Positions 24,668-33,735 are shown, counted from the stretch's first letter. The stretch: DNA of 64,000 nucleotides from Clostridiaceae bacterium (GCA_902362725.1 CABIXM010000003.1:62001-126000), one strand, 5' to 3'. Notes: generated from the letters alone by a model not told the origin. Program-made: numbers and translations.

Positions 24668-24794
24668 ACAACGGTACCACCGCTTTATCGTTGTACAGTA
24701 ACTCATTAGTAGAGAATGAAAGAACGAGCCTGAGAGTTCTGTGGATAAGGCCCAAAATAAAAGCGCCGCAAAAGCGGCAGTGGGAGGAAGCATT

Positions 24795-25667
24795 ATGAAA
24801 AAGAAAGTATTAAGCGTATTTTTATGTGGAGTGATGGCAGCATCCATGCTGGCAGGCTGTGGTTCATCCGGCAAAGAGGAAGTTGCGACCAATACAGATG
24901 CGGAGGATGCAGCGGCAGAGAACGAGGCAGACGGTGAGGACACCGAAGTCGCTTCCGAAGACAGCGACATGGCCTATGTGGTAGATAAGGGAACTCTGGT
25001 AGTAGGAATCACCGATTTTGAGCCCATGGATTATAAGGATGAGAACGGCGACTGGGTCGGATTCGACGCAGATATGGCAAAGGCCTTTGCAGAGAGTCTG
25101 GGCGTAGATGTAGAGTTCGTAGAGATTGACTGGGACAACAAGGTGCTGGAGCTGGATGGCAAGAGCATTGACTGCGTATGGAACGGTATGACACTGACCG
25201 ACGAAGTGACAAGCTCCATGGAGTGTACCGACGCGTACCTGAACAACGCGCAGGTGGTTGTAGTTCCGAAGGACGTGGCTGACAAGTACCAGGATACAGA
25301 CAGTCTGAAGGATTTAAGCTTTGCAGTAGAAGCAGGCAGCGCAGGAGAGGCTGAGGTCAGCGCCCTGGGACTGAATTACACACCGGTCAAGGCACAGTCT
25401 GACGCCCTGCTTGAGGTAGCGAGCGGAACCTCTGACGCGGCAGTTATCGACTCCCTGATGGCAGCAGCCATGATTGGCGAGGGAACCAGCTACGCAGACC
25501 TGACCTACACCGTAGCCCTGAACAGCGAGAAATACGGTGTCGGCTTCCGGAAGGGTTCCGACCTGGCTGCAGTGCTGGATGAGTTCTTTGCTAATGCTAC
25601 CACAGATGGCAGCATGAAGGCCTGCGCAGAGCAGTACGGCGTACAGGCAGCCCTAGTACAGGAATAA
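24795..25667 (+). CDS. Amino-acid ABC transporter substrate-binding lipoprotein
   Basis: A 290-residue extracellular solute-binding protein, family 3. It has a lipoprotein signal with cysteine in MLAGCG, an acidic Ser/Glu linker, then the bilobed domain starting GTLVVGITDFEPMDYKDENG with GFDADMAKAFAESLG, a classic signature of polar amino-acid receptors. It delivers the ligand to the permease at 25697. The ATG at 24795 follows GGGAGGA and fits the signal peptide; an in-frame ATG at 24741 would add 18 polar residues before it. Ligand may be glutamine, cystine or arginine; the sequence does not decide. Confidence 0.92.
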   Translation: MKKKVLSVFLCGVMAASMLAGCGSSGKEEVATNTDAEDAAAENEADGEDTEVASEDSDMAYVVDKGTLVVGITDFEPMDYKDENGDWVGFDADMAKAFAESLGVDVEFVEIDWDNKVLELDGKSIDCVWNGMTLTDEVTSSMECTDAYLNNAQVVVVPKDVADKYQDTDSLKDLSFAVEAGSAGEAEVSALGLNYTPVKAQSDALLEVASGTSDAAVIDSLMAAAMIGEGTSYADLTYTVALNSEKYGVGFRKGSDLAAVLDEFFANATTDGSMKACAEQYGVQAALVQE

Positions 25668-25696
25668 AATAAAAGCGAAAGCAAAAGAGAAGTAAA

Positions 25697-26383
25697 ATGG
25701 AACGAATCATAGAACAGATGCCGATTGTTCTCGGAGCATTGAACAGCGGCTTCCTGCAGACACTGAGATTATTCTTCGTCACGTTGATAGGAGCGGTACC
25801 TTTGGGCCTGGTAATAGCCTTTGGGTCCATGTCCAAATTCCGCCCCTTAAGCATGATATCCAAATTCATCGTCTGGATCATACGCGGTACGCCGCTTATG
25901 ATCCAGCTTTTAATCATTTTTTATTTTCCGGGACTGGTTATGCATAAGCAGATCTGGGGCGGCGGGGAGACCGGCCGCTTTCTGGCGGCGTCCCTGTCCT
26001 TCATCCTTAACTACGCCTGCTACTTTTCCGAGATCTACCGCGGCGGCATCCAGAGCGTCCCGGCAGGCCAGGAAGAAGCAGGACTGGTGCTCGGCATGAC
26101 CAAGACTCAGATCTTCTTCAAAGTCAAGCTGATGCAGATGATTAAGCGGATCGTACCGCCCATGTCCAACGAAATCATCACTCTGGTAAAAGATACCTCC
26201 CTGGCGCGCATCATCGCCCTCCAGGAGATCATCTGGGCCGGACAGGCCTTCATGAAAGGTTCCCAGGGCATTGCGGGCGAGATCTGGCCGCTGTTCTTCA
26301 CTGCCGTCTACTATCTGATCTTCAACGGCGTTCTGACAGTCCTTCTGGATCGTCTGGAGCGGAAACTCGATTATTTCAGGTAA
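25697..26383 (+). CDS. Amino-acid ABC transporter permease
   Basis: A 228-residue membrane protein of the HisMQ/GlnP type, with about five hydrophobic helices. The EAA loop that contacts the ATPase is visible as EEAGLVLGMTKTQIF. The following PPMSNEIITLVKDTSL is typical of polar amino-acid permeases. Only one permease gene is present, so it likely works as a homodimer. It sits between receptor and ATPase genes; a 16-bp hairpin overlaps its stop codon. Ribosome site is weak (AGAGAAG). Confidence 0.92.
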   Translation: MERIIEQMPIVLGALNSGFLQTLRLFFVTLIGAVPLGLVIAFGSMSKFRPLSMISKFIVWIIRGTPLMIQLLIIFYFPGLVMHKQIWGGGETGRFLAASLSFILNYACYFSEIYRGGIQSVPAGQEEAGLVLGMTKTQIFFKVKLMQMIKRIVPPMSNEIITLVKDTSLARIIALQEIIWAGQAFMKGSQGIAGEIWPLFFTAVYYLIFNGVLTVLLDRLERKLDYFR

Positions 26384-26413
26384 CAGGAAATTCCAATGGA
26401 ATTCCCTGTTACC
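26379..26413 (+). other. Strong hairpin at end of the permease gene
   Basis: Positions 26379-26394 and 26398-26413 pair over 16 bp with one mismatch, around an AAT loop; it includes the permease stop codon. No T run follows, so it is more likely an mRNA processing or stability element between permease and ATPase messages than a full terminator. Confidence 0.75.
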
Positions 26414-26463
26414 TAAAAACATGATCGCACTGTGGCGCAGATAAATAAGGAGAGGATAGAAGA

Positions 26464-27249
26464 ATGGCAATCTTAGAAGTAGAACACGTAAGCAAAACCT
26501 TCGGAAAAACCGAAGTCTTAAAAGATATCAGCTTCACCCTGGAAAAAGGCGACGTCGTCTCCATCATCGGATCCTCCGGAAGCGGCAAAACCACATTCCT
26601 GCGGTGCCTGAACTTCCTGGAGCACCCCGACACCGGCGTCATCCGGGTAAACGGCGAGACCCTGTTTGACGCAGCCAATCCGGAAACCAGACAGGAATCC
26701 GAGATCCGTAAAAAACGGCTGCATTTTGGACTGGTGTTCCAGTCCTTCAACCTGTTCCCCCAGTACACAGCCCTGGGTAATGTCATGTTAGCCAAAGAGC
26801 TGCTGGCCAAAGAGCAGCCGGATTATAAAGCACGTAAAAAAGAAATCCACGCAGAGATCGAGGCCGAGGCCAAAAGCCTCCTGACCCAGATGGGTCTGGC
26901 GGACAGAATGAACAACTATCCCCACCAGCTCTCCGGCGGTCAGTGCCAGCGTGTAGCCATCGCCCGCGCCCTGGCTCTGAAGCCCGATATCCTCTGTTTC
27001 GACGAACCCACGTCAGCCCTGGATCCCGAGTTGACCGGAGAAGTCCTGAAAGTCATCAAAGAACTGGCCGATCAGAAGACAACGATGATCATCGTCACCC
27101 ACGAAATGGCCTTCGCTCGCGATGTAGCCAGCCAGGTCATCTTCATGGACGATGGCCGCATCCTTGAAAAAGGCACGCCCGAAGAAGTCTTTGGGCACAC
27201 CAAAGAAGAGCGTACGAGACAGTTCCTGTCCCGTTTCACGCAGGGCTAA
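26464..27249 (+). CDS. Amino-acid ABC transporter ATP-binding protein
   Basis: A 261-residue ABC ATPase of the GlnQ/HisP type. Walker A is GSSGSGKTT, the Q-loop lies in FGLVFQSFNLFPQYTALGN, the signature is LSGGQCQRVAIARAL, Walker B is ILCFDEPTSALDPE and the switch histidine is in VTHEMAFARDVA. It powers import of the amino acid bound by the upstream receptor. Last gene of the three-gene operon, closed by a terminator at 27263-27298. Ribosome site AAGGAG at 26447-26452. Confidence 0.93.
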   Translation: MAILEVEHVSKTFGKTEVLKDISFTLEKGDVVSIIGSSGSGKTTFLRCLNFLEHPDTGVIRVNGETLFDAANPETRQESEIRKKRLHFGLVFQSFNLFPQYTALGNVMLAKELLAKEQPDYKARKKEIHAEIEAEAKSLLTQMGLADRMNNYPHQLSGGQCQRVAIARALALKPDILCFDEPTSALDPELTGEVLKVIKELADQKTTMIIVTHEMAFARDVASQVIFMDDGRILEKGTPEEVFGHTKEERTRQFLSRFTQG

Positions 27250-27262
27250 AGCACATAAAAAG

Positions 27263-27298
27263 TAAGGCAGATAAGAAAAAACTTATCTGCCTTTATTT
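27263..27298 (+). terminator. Terminator of the ABC transporter operon
   Basis: TAAGGCAGATAAG (27263-27275) pairs with CTTATCTGCCTTTA (27282-27295) around an A-rich loop, ending in CTTTATTT. Confidence 0.85.
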
Positions 27299-27329
27299 AC
27301 GCAAAGCGTATTTTATCTCGTTTTTCGGG

Positions 27330-27358
27330 TTGAAAAAGTTTCTGTTTAATACTAAAAT
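27330..27358 (+). promoter_or_regulatory. Sigma-A promoter of miaA
   Basis: -35 TTGAAA (27330-27335), 17-bp spacer, -10 TAAAAT (27353-27358), ending 35 bp before the miaA start codon. Confidence 0.75.
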
Positions 27359-27393
27359 AAAACAGATTGCAATAAATTAAGGAGAACGTCTGC

Positions 27394-28341
27394 ATGAAAA
27401 AGCCCTTAGTCATCCTGACCGGCCCCACCGCCGCAGGCAAAACCAAACTATCCATAAATCTCGCGAAAGCCATCAACGGCGAAATCGTCTCCGCCGACTC
27501 CATGCAAGTCTACCGCCGCATGGACATCGGGTCTGCAAAAATCCGTCCGGCCGAGATGCAGGGCGTCCCTCACCACCTGATCGACGTCTTAGATCCAAAA
27601 GAAGACTTTAATGTCGTTCTCTTCCAGAAAATGGCAAAAACTGCCATGGAAGACATCTGGACCCGCGGCCACATCCCCATCCTGACCGGCGGCACTGGCT
27701 TCTACATCCAGGCATTACTCTACGACATCGACTTCACCGAAAATGAAGAGAACGTGAGGGTTCGTGCGAAACTGGAAACCCAGGCCATCGAAGAAGGCCC
27801 CGAAGCCCTTCACGCCCGTCTGGCCACCGTAGATCCGAAAGCCGCCGAAGAAATCCATGCCAACAATGTCAAGCGCGTTATTCGCGCCTTGGAATACTAT
27901 GAGCTCACCGGCGAACGCATTTCCGACCACAACGAAGAACAGCGGGAAAAAACATCCCCCTATAACTTCGCTTACTTCGTCCTGAATGACGACCGGGAAA
28001 AACTCTACGCCCGCATCGACCAGCGCGTAGATGAAATGATGAAAGACGGTCTGGTGGAAGAAGTACAGAGCCTCAAAAACGAAGGCTGCAAGCGCGGCAT
28101 GGTTTCCATGCAGGGCCTGGGATACAAAGAAATCCTGGACTACCTGGACGGCGTGATCCCCCTGGAAGAGGCCGTCCGCATCCTGAAGCGGGATACCCGC
28201 CATTTTGCCAAGCGCCAGCTCACCTGGTTCAGGCGGGAGCGGGACGTAATCTGGGCAGAAAAACCGGAATACGGATATGATGAAGAGAAAATTCTTGCGT
28301 TTATGCTGAAAATACTAAAAGAAAGAGGAATTCTAAAATGA
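27394..28341 (+). CDS. miaA: tRNA dimethylallyltransferase
   Basis: A 315-residue MiaA. It has the P-loop GPTAAGKT (residues 10-17), SADSMQVYRRMDIGSAK, HHLIDVLDP, and the GGTGFYIQAL motif. MiaA transfers the dimethylallyl group to adenosine 37 of tRNAs reading UNN codons. AAGGAG ribosome site. Its stop overlaps the next start by 4 bp (ATGA), coupling it to the YnbB-like gene; the same functional neighbourhood (miaA near ynbB) is known from Bacillus. Confidence 0.95.
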   Translation: MKKPLVILTGPTAAGKTKLSINLAKAINGEIVSADSMQVYRRMDIGSAKIRPAEMQGVPHHLIDVLDPKEDFNVVLFQKMAKTAMEDIWTRGHIPILTGGTGFYIQALLYDIDFTENEENVRVRAKLETQAIEEGPEALHARLATVDPKAAEEIHANNVKRVIRALEYYELTGERISDHNEEQREKTSPYNFAYFVLNDDREKLYARIDQRVDEMMKDGLVEEVQSLKNEGCKRGMVSMQGLGYKEILDYLDGVIPLEEAVRILKRDTRHFAKRQLTWFRRERDVIWAEKPEYGYDEEKILAFMLKILKERGILK

Positions 28342-29621
28342 CACAGACAGAAACCATGTACCGGGAGCTGGGCATCAGCCCCGCCGTATACGCATTTGGA
28401 CAGGAGATAGAAAAAGGCTTAAAAGAGCGCTTTGACAAAATCGACGAGACCGCCGAGTACAATCAGCTCAAGGTCGTGGGAGCCATGCAGAAAAACCGCG
28501 TGGAGGCGGCCTGCTTCGCGGCCACCAGCGGCTATGGCTACAACGATCTGGGAAGAGACAAGCTGGAAGAGGTCTATGCCACGGCCTTTCACGCGGAGGC
28601 AGCCCTGGTGCGCCCGCAGATTGCCTGTGGCACCCACGCATTGGCGGTAGCCCTGTCCGGAAACTTACGTCCCGGAGACGAGCTCCTTTCCCCGGTGGGC
28701 AAGCCCTACGACACCCTGGAGGAGGTCATCGGTATCCGCCCGTCCAAGGGTTCCCTGGCCGAGTACGGCGTCACCTACCGTCAGGTGGACTTAAAAGAGG
28801 ACGGAAGCTTCGACTATCCGGCCATCGAGGCAGCTTTAAATGAGAAGACAAAGCTGGTCACCATCCAGCGTTCCAAGGGCTATCAGACTCGTCCAACCCT
28901 GTCCGTACAGCGGATCGGAGAGCTGATCGCATTTATAAAAGAAAGAAAACCCGACGTGATCTGCATGGTGGATAACTGCTATGGAGAGTTTGTAGAGCGT
29001 ATCGAGCCCACCGACGTGGGTGCCGATCTCTGCGTGGGCTCCCTCATCAAAAATCCGGGCGGCGGCCTGGCTCCCATCGGCGGCTACATCGTCGGCAAAG
29101 AGCAGTATGTGGAAAACGCGGCTTACCGCCTGACATCTCCGGGCCTGGGCAAAGAGGTGGGCGCTTCCTTAGGCGTCATGACCAGCTTCTATCAGGGCTT
29201 TTTCCTGGCTCCGACCGTGACGGCGGCAGCCTTAAAGGGCGCGATTTTCGCAGCCAATATCTATGAGAAGCTGGGCTTCGCGGTGGTTCCGGACAGCACC
29301 GAGAGCCGTCATGACATCATCCAGGCCGTGACCTTCGGAAAGCCCGAGGGCGTCATTGCCTTCTGCCAGGGCATCCAGGCAGCAGCGCCGGTGGACAGCT
29401 ATGTAACCCCGGAGCCCTGGGCGATGCCGGGCTACGACAGCGACGTGATCATGGCAGCCGGAGCCTTTGTACAGGGATCCTCCATCGAGCTGTCTGCGGA
29501 CGGCCCCATTAAGCCGCCTTACGCGGTCTATTTCCAGGGCGGTCTGACCTGGCCTCATGCGAAGCTGGGTATCCTCATGTCCCTGCAGAAAATGGCAGAC
29601 GCAGGTCTGGTACAGTTATAA
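28338..29621 (+). CDS. YnbB-type PLP enzyme (methionine gamma-lyase-related)
   Basis: A 427-residue PLP-dependent protein of the family long named 'aluminium resistance protein' and now 'methionine gamma-lyase family protein'. Motifs are AACFAATSGYGYND, the cofactor region ACGTHALAVAL, MVDNCYGEF with the PLP-contacting aspartate, and the PLP lysine in GSLIKNPGGGLAP. The true substrate is not established. It overlaps miaA by 4 bp. Full family length and no odd features. Confidence 0.9.
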   Translation: MTQTETMYRELGISPAVYAFGQEIEKGLKERFDKIDETAEYNQLKVVGAMQKNRVEAACFAATSGYGYNDLGRDKLEEVYATAFHAEAALVRPQIACGTHALAVALSGNLRPGDELLSPVGKPYDTLEEVIGIRPSKGSLAEYGVTYRQVDLKEDGSFDYPAIEAALNEKTKLVTIQRSKGYQTRPTLSVQRIGELIAFIKERKPDVICMVDNCYGEFVERIEPTDVGADLCVGSLIKNPGGGLAPIGGYIVGKEQYVENAAYRLTSPGLGKEVGASLGVMTSFYQGFFLAPTVTAAALKGAIFAANIYEKLGFAVVPDSTESRHDIIQAVTFGKPEGVIAFCQGIQAAAPVDSYVTPEPWAMPGYDSDVIMAAGAFVQGSSIELSADGPIKPPYAVYFQGGLTWPHAKLGILMSLQKMADAGLVQL

Positions 29622-29631
29622 GGAGAAACGG

Positions 29632-30909
29632 ATGAAAAAGGTAGTGGTAGTGGGAGGCGGCGCCGCCGGGCTCATGGCGGCCATTGCGGCGGCAGAAAGC
29701 GGCGCGAAAGTGACTTTGCTTGAAAGAAATAAGCAGGTGGGAAAGAAAATACTGGTCACCGGCAATGGACGCTGCAATCTGACGAACACCGATCAGAGCC
29801 TGACCCATTACCGGACCTCCGAGCCGGGCTTCCCGGCACAGGTGTTGGAACGGGTCGGCATACAGGATACACTGAATAAATTTACAGAATTTGGGATATT
29901 TACCAAAAACCGGAACGGTTATCTCTACCCCTACAGTGATCAGGCGGCTTCCGTGGCGGAGGTTCTGCGGCTGGAGGCGGAGCATCTGGGTGTAAAGCTG
30001 GCATTGAATACGGAAGCTTTAGGGCTTACCCGGACAGAGAAAGGCTTTCAGGTGCGGACCGAGGGGTGGAGCTATCCGGCGGACGCGGTGATTCTGACAG
30101 CCGGATCCAAGGCGGCCCCGGAGACCGGCTCCGATGGCAGCGGCTATACACTGGCGAGGAGCCTGGGACACCGGATTGTCAGGCCGCTTCCGGCTCTGGT
30201 ACAGCTTCGGTGTAAAGAAAAGATATTTGAAAAGCTGGCGGGCGTCCGAATGGACGCTAAAGTAGAGGTATATACCGAGAAAAAATTGCTGGCCTCCGAT
30301 CAGGGCGAGGTGCAGTTCACGAAGAATGGGATTTCCGGCATCCCGGTCTTTCAGGTGAGCCGCTATGCAGTGCGGGCCCTGGACGTGGGAAAAAAGGTAC
30401 AGGCAGTGCTGAACCTGATGCCGCTGTTTGATGAAGCGCAGTTCCTGACATTTTTAAAGAACAGAAGGGAGCAGAACTCCTATAAGCTCGGTGAGCAGTT
30501 TCTGACCGGCCTGCTTCCGGCAAAGATGATCGGCTGTGTGCTGGAGCGCAGCGGCCTTGCCAAAGGAAAGAAAAGGGCGGAGGACTGGACGGAGACAGAG
30601 CTTACCAGGCTGGCCCATGCGATCCTTCATTTTGAGACGGAGATCACGGGAAGCGGCGATTTTTCCCAGGCACAGGTCTGCTCCGGCGGTGTGGACCTGC
30701 GGGAAGTGGATCCGGCCACCATGGAATCCCGGAAGGCGCCGGGCCTGTATCTGGCAGGCGAGATTCTGGACGTGGACGGAGCCTGCGGCGGCTACAATCT
30801 CCAGTGGGCCTGGAGCAGTGGCTGGCTGGCAGGCGTGAGCGCGGCATCAGCCGGAGAGGAGGAAATGTATGATTCGAATCAGTCAAATCAAGCTTCCGGT
30901 GGAGCATGA
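29632..30909 (+). CDS. HI0933/BaiN-like FAD-dependent oxidoreductase
   Basis: A 425-residue flavoprotein. It has the N-terminal dinucleotide-binding VVVGGGAAGLMAAIAAAESG motif and KILVTGNGRCNLTN, typical of the HI0933/YhiN family. The C-terminal GEILDVDGACGGYNLQWAWSSGW is the second FAD contact. BaiN in bile-acid-converting Clostridia belongs to this broad family, but the members are mostly uncharacterised and no bile-acid cluster is present. ATG at 29632 is preceded by AAGGAG at 29620-29625; the frame is open upstream inside ynbB. It overlaps the next FAD gene by 41 bp. Confidence 0.88.
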   Translation: MKKVVVVGGGAAGLMAAIAAAESGAKVTLLERNKQVGKKILVTGNGRCNLTNTDQSLTHYRTSEPGFPAQVLERVGIQDTLNKFTEFGIFTKNRNGYLYPYSDQAASVAEVLRLEAEHLGVKLALNTEALGLTRTEKGFQVRTEGWSYPADAVILTAGSKAAPETGSDGSGYTLARSLGHRIVRPLPALVQLRCKEKIFEKLAGVRMDAKVEVYTEKKLLASDQGEVQFTKNGISGIPVFQVSRYAVRALDVGKKVQAVLNLMPLFDEAQFLTFLKNRREQNSYKLGEQFLTGLLPAKMIGCVLERSGLAKGKKRAEDWTETELTRLAHAILHFETEITGSGDFSQAQVCSGGVDLREVDPATMESRKAPGLYLAGEILDVDGACGGYNLQWAWSSGWLAGVSAASAGEEEMYDSNQSNQASGGA

Positions 30910-32488
30910 CGGGCTGGCCCTTTTACAGGCGGCGGCCCGGGAGCTTAAGACGTCTTCCGATAAAATCGAAAATCTGACCATTCAGAAGAAATCCATCGAC
31001 GCCCGGAAAAAGCCTATTTCCTATGTGTATACGGTGGATGTGAAGCTGAAAGGTGAGGAAAAGCTGCTAAAGAAGCTGCATAACCGGAATGTGGCGCGGG
31101 TAGAAAAAAAGCGCTATCAGTTCCCGGAGCCGGGCTCTGAGAAGCTGGAGCACCGTCCGGTTATCGTGGGAACCGGTCCCGCAGGCCTGTTCTGCGGCCT
31201 GATGCTGGCCAGAGCGGGTTATCGACCCATCCTTCTGGAGCGGGGCGAGGCCGCCAGAAAGCGAAAGGAGACTGTGGATCGCTTCTGGAATGGTGGGGCG
31301 CTTGCGCCGAATTCTAACGTACAATTTGGCGAGGGCGGAGCCGGAACCTTCTCCGACGGCAAGCTGAACACTCTGGTCAAGGATCCGGCGGGCAGAGGCC
31401 GCCTGGTGCTTCAGACCTTTGTGCAGGCGGGCGCGCCAGAGGAGATTCTCTACTGGAATAAGCCCCATCTGGGCACCGACGTGCTCATCAGCGTGGTGGA
31501 GCATATTCGAAAAGAAATCGAAAGTCTCGGCGGCGAGGTGCGTTTCGGTACGCAGCTTACGGACATTGACATCCGGGATGGCCGGGTGCGGGGCGTGTAT
31601 ACAAAGTGCAATGATGTGCCGGAACAGGAGGCGGCATATCTGGAGACGGAGGTGCTGGTGCTGGCCATCGGCCACAGTGCCCGGGATACTTTTGCCATGT
31701 TAAAAGACCGGGCGGTTCCCATGGAGCGCAAGGCTTTTGCGGTGGGCGTCCGCATCGAGCATCCGCAGGATATGATCAATGTGAGCCAGTACGGTGAGGG
31801 CTATCCGAAGGCTCTCCCGACCGCGGCTTATAAGGTGACCCGTAAAGTCAGCGGCGACCGGGGCGTCTATTCCTTCTGTATGTGCCCGGGCGGCTACGTG
31901 GTGAACGCCTCCTCTGAGGAGGGCGGACTTGCCGTCAACGGCATGAGTTATCAGGCCCGGGACAGCCGCAATGCCAACAGTGCCATGATTGTCACAGTGC
32001 GGCCCGAGGATTTTGGCGGCGATGATTTACTTTCCGGCGTGGAATTTCAGCGGAGGCTGGAACGGGCGGCTTATCAGGCAGGCGGCGGAAAGGTACCGGT
32101 GCAGCTGCTGGGGGATTTCCGGCAGCATACGGTCAGTACCGCGCTCGGCGAGGTGGAGCCCTGCATGAAGGGCGCCTGGACCTTCGGCGACGTGCGGGGC
32201 ATCTTCCCGGCGCAGCTTTCGGCGGCCCTGGAGGAAGGCATCGAGGGCTCCGAGCACCTGATTCCCGGCTTCGCCCGGGCGGACGCAGTGCTTTCCGGCG
32301 TGGAAAGCCGGACGTCATCGCCGGTGCGGATCTTGCGTGGAGAAAATCAGGAGAGTACAGTGCAGGGCCTCTATCCCTGCGGTGAAGGTGCTGGTTACGC
32401 GGGCGGCATCACCTCGGCGGCCATGGACGGCGTCAAAACGGCTGAGGCGATAGCTGGAAGATATTGTAGAAATCTGGCGACATCTTAA
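30869..32488 (+). CDS. FAD-dependent dehydrogenase of the COG2509 type
   Basis: A 539-residue uncharacterised flavoprotein. The N-terminal ~95 residues form a small alpha/beta domain (IRISQIKLPVEHD, and SIDARKKPISYVYTVDVKL) followed by the FAD-binding VIVGTGPAGLFCGLMLARAG. Further motifs are NVQFGEGGAGTFSDGKLNT and late PCGEGAGYAGGITSAAMDG. These are hallmarks of the widely conserved 'uncharacterized FAD-dependent dehydrogenases'. AGAGGAGG lies 6 bp before the ATG and within the end of the preceding gene, so the 41-bp overlap is real. Co-expressed with the BaiN-like enzyme. Confidence 0.9.
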   Translation: MIRISQIKLPVEHDGLALLQAAARELKTSSDKIENLTIQKKSIDARKKPISYVYTVDVKLKGEEKLLKKLHNRNVARVEKKRYQFPEPGSEKLEHRPVIVGTGPAGLFCGLMLARAGYRPILLERGEAARKRKETVDRFWNGGALAPNSNVQFGEGGAGTFSDGKLNTLVKDPAGRGRLVLQTFVQAGAPEEILYWNKPHLGTDVLISVVEHIRKEIESLGGEVRFGTQLTDIDIRDGRVRGVYTKCNDVPEQEAAYLETEVLVLAIGHSARDTFAMLKDRAVPMERKAFAVGVRIEHPQDMINVSQYGEGYPKALPTAAYKVTRKVSGDRGVYSFCMCPGGYVVNASSEEGGLAVNGMSYQARDSRNANSAMIVTVRPEDFGGDDLLSGVEFQRRLERAAYQAGGGKVPVQLLGDFRQHTVSTALGEVEPCMKGAWTFGDVRGIFPAQLSAALEEGIEGSEHLIPGFARADAVLSGVESRTSSPVRILRGENQESTVQGLYPCGEGAGYAGGITSAAMDGVKTAEAIAGRYCRNLATS

Positions 32489-32575
32489 GAGAACTTTAGG
32501 ATTTTTTTTGTATACAAGCGGAAGCCTTTGTGCTATGATAAAATGTGATATGTAGACAAAAGACGGAGGGAGTTT

Positions 32576-32827
32576 ATGAGATCAAAGAACGGCTGGGTGC
32601 TGCTGATTATGCTGCTTTCCGGCATTGTACTGGGAGGCTTTATCGGTATGCTGACGGCCAATGTATCGGGCCTGGCCTGGCTTAATTACGGACAGAGCTT
32701 CGGCCTGGAGAATCCCATTGTGCTGGATTTGGGGCTGATGGTGCTGACCTTCGGCCTGACCATTCAGATCTCGATTGCCAGCATCATTGGCGTGGTGATC
32801 GCGATTATCATTTACCGGAGGCTGTAG
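32576..32827 (+). CDS. DUF4321 small membrane protein
   Basis: An 83-residue protein with two hydrophobic segments (residues ~7-28 and ~50-78) separated by a short LNYGQSFGLENP loop. This fits the small conserved DUF4321 family of Firmicutes, often located near radC and maf/mre genes, as here. Function unknown. Ribosome site GGAGGGAG. RadC follows 67 bp later. Confidence 0.82.
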   Translation: MRSKNGWVLLIMLLSGIVLGGFIGMLTANVSGLAWLNYGQSFGLENPIVLDLGLMVLTFGLTIQISIASIIGVVIAIIIYRRL

Positions 32828-32894
32828 CAGTCCCAGAAAAAAGCTGCAAAGTTGTACGTCTGATCCGCTGCCTGGAGAGCAGAAAGGAACGGGA

Positions 32895-33596
32895 ATGAGT
32901 ACAACGACCATGAAAGAATTATACAAGGAAGAACGCCCCTATGAGAAATGCGTGAAGTACGGAGCCGGGGCACTGTCCGACGGGGAACTGCTGGCAGTGG
33001 TCATGCGGACCGGCACCCTGGGAGAAAACGCCTGTCAGCTGGCGGGCAGAATCTTAAGTCTGCCGGGCTATGAGGGCCTGAAAGGCCTGAACCGGATAGC
33101 GCTGGAACGCCTGATGGAAGTGAGAGGCGTCGGGCAGGTGAAGGCCGTGCAGCTCAAATGTGTGGCGGAGCTGGCAGCCCGGATGGCCAGGGCGGAGGCA
33201 GCGCAGCGTCTGGCTTTTGACACGCCGGAGACCATCGCCGATTATTTCATGGAGGATTTGCGCTATGCGGAGCAGGAACAGTTGCATGTGCTTTTCCTGA
33301 ACACCAGAAATAAGCTTTTAAAAGAAAAGCTCATGTTCAAGGGAACTGTGAACGCGTCCCTGATTTCCCCACGGGAGATTTTCATGGAGGCGCTTACCTG
33401 CCACGCGGTAAGGCTGGTGCTGGTACACAACCATCCCAGCGGCGATCCTGCGCCCAGTCCGGAGGACGTCCGTATGACGCACCGCATTTACAAAACAGGA
33501 GAAATGCTGGGTATCCAGCTTTTGGATCATATTATTATAGGTGATCATTGTTATAGCTCCTTTCGGGAGCGGGGAATACTATCAGAAGAAAATTAA
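32895..33596 (+). CDS. radC: RadC-family JAB1/MPN domain protein
   Basis: A 233-residue RadC. The N-terminal part has a helix-hairpin-helix-like region (LMEVRGVGQVKAVQLK). The C-terminal MPN+ metalloprotease-like domain has the zinc motif HNHPSGDPAPSPED preceded by EIF and LNTRNKLL. RadC was named for DNA repair, but its role is uncertain. It lies before mreB as in many Firmicutes. A 124-130 nt dispersed repeat fills the gap to mreB. Confidence 0.93.
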   Translation: MSTTTMKELYKEERPYEKCVKYGAGALSDGELLAVVMRTGTLGENACQLAGRILSLPGYEGLKGLNRIALERLMEVRGVGQVKAVQLKCVAELAARMARAEAAQRLAFDTPETIADYFMEDLRYAEQEQLHVLFLNTRNKLLKEKLMFKGTVNASLISPREIFMEALTCHAVRLVLVHNHPSGDPAPSPEDVRMTHRIYKTGEMLGIQLLDHIIIGDHCYSSFRERGILSEEN

Positions 33597-33605
33597 TAAT
33601 GACAG

Positions 33606-33735
33606 TTCAGTACATCACAGCCTGAAGCACTTGTTACTGAAGACGCAGGAAAGTGATTCAGGTGTGCAAAATCCCATCGGCGAAGTCGATTTTCATGGAT
33701 TTTGCATCGATGCAACTGTGAAGGTACTGAACAGT
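33606..33735 (+). repeat. Dispersed three-way-junction element, copy A
   Basis: About 130 nt, roughly three quarters identical to 54032-54155. Predicted stems: P1 TTCAGTAC (33606-33613) plus TCACAG (33615-33620) with CTGTGA (33716-33721) plus GTACTGAA (33724-33731); P2 CCTGAA/CACTT (33621-33632) with AAGTG/TTCAGG (33651-33662); P3 GTGCAAAAT (33664-33672) with ATTTTGCAT (33699-33707). It fills nearly the entire gap between radC and mreB and ends just before the mreB ribosome site. Regulatory RNA or a miniature mobile repeat; undecided. Confidence 0.8.

Noticed and set aside
33606..33735. Naming the dispersed element as a specific known riboswitch
   Set aside because: I could not match it to conserved cores I know (for example THF, glycine, cobalamin, fluoride, ZTP), and the two downstream operons are unrelated in function.
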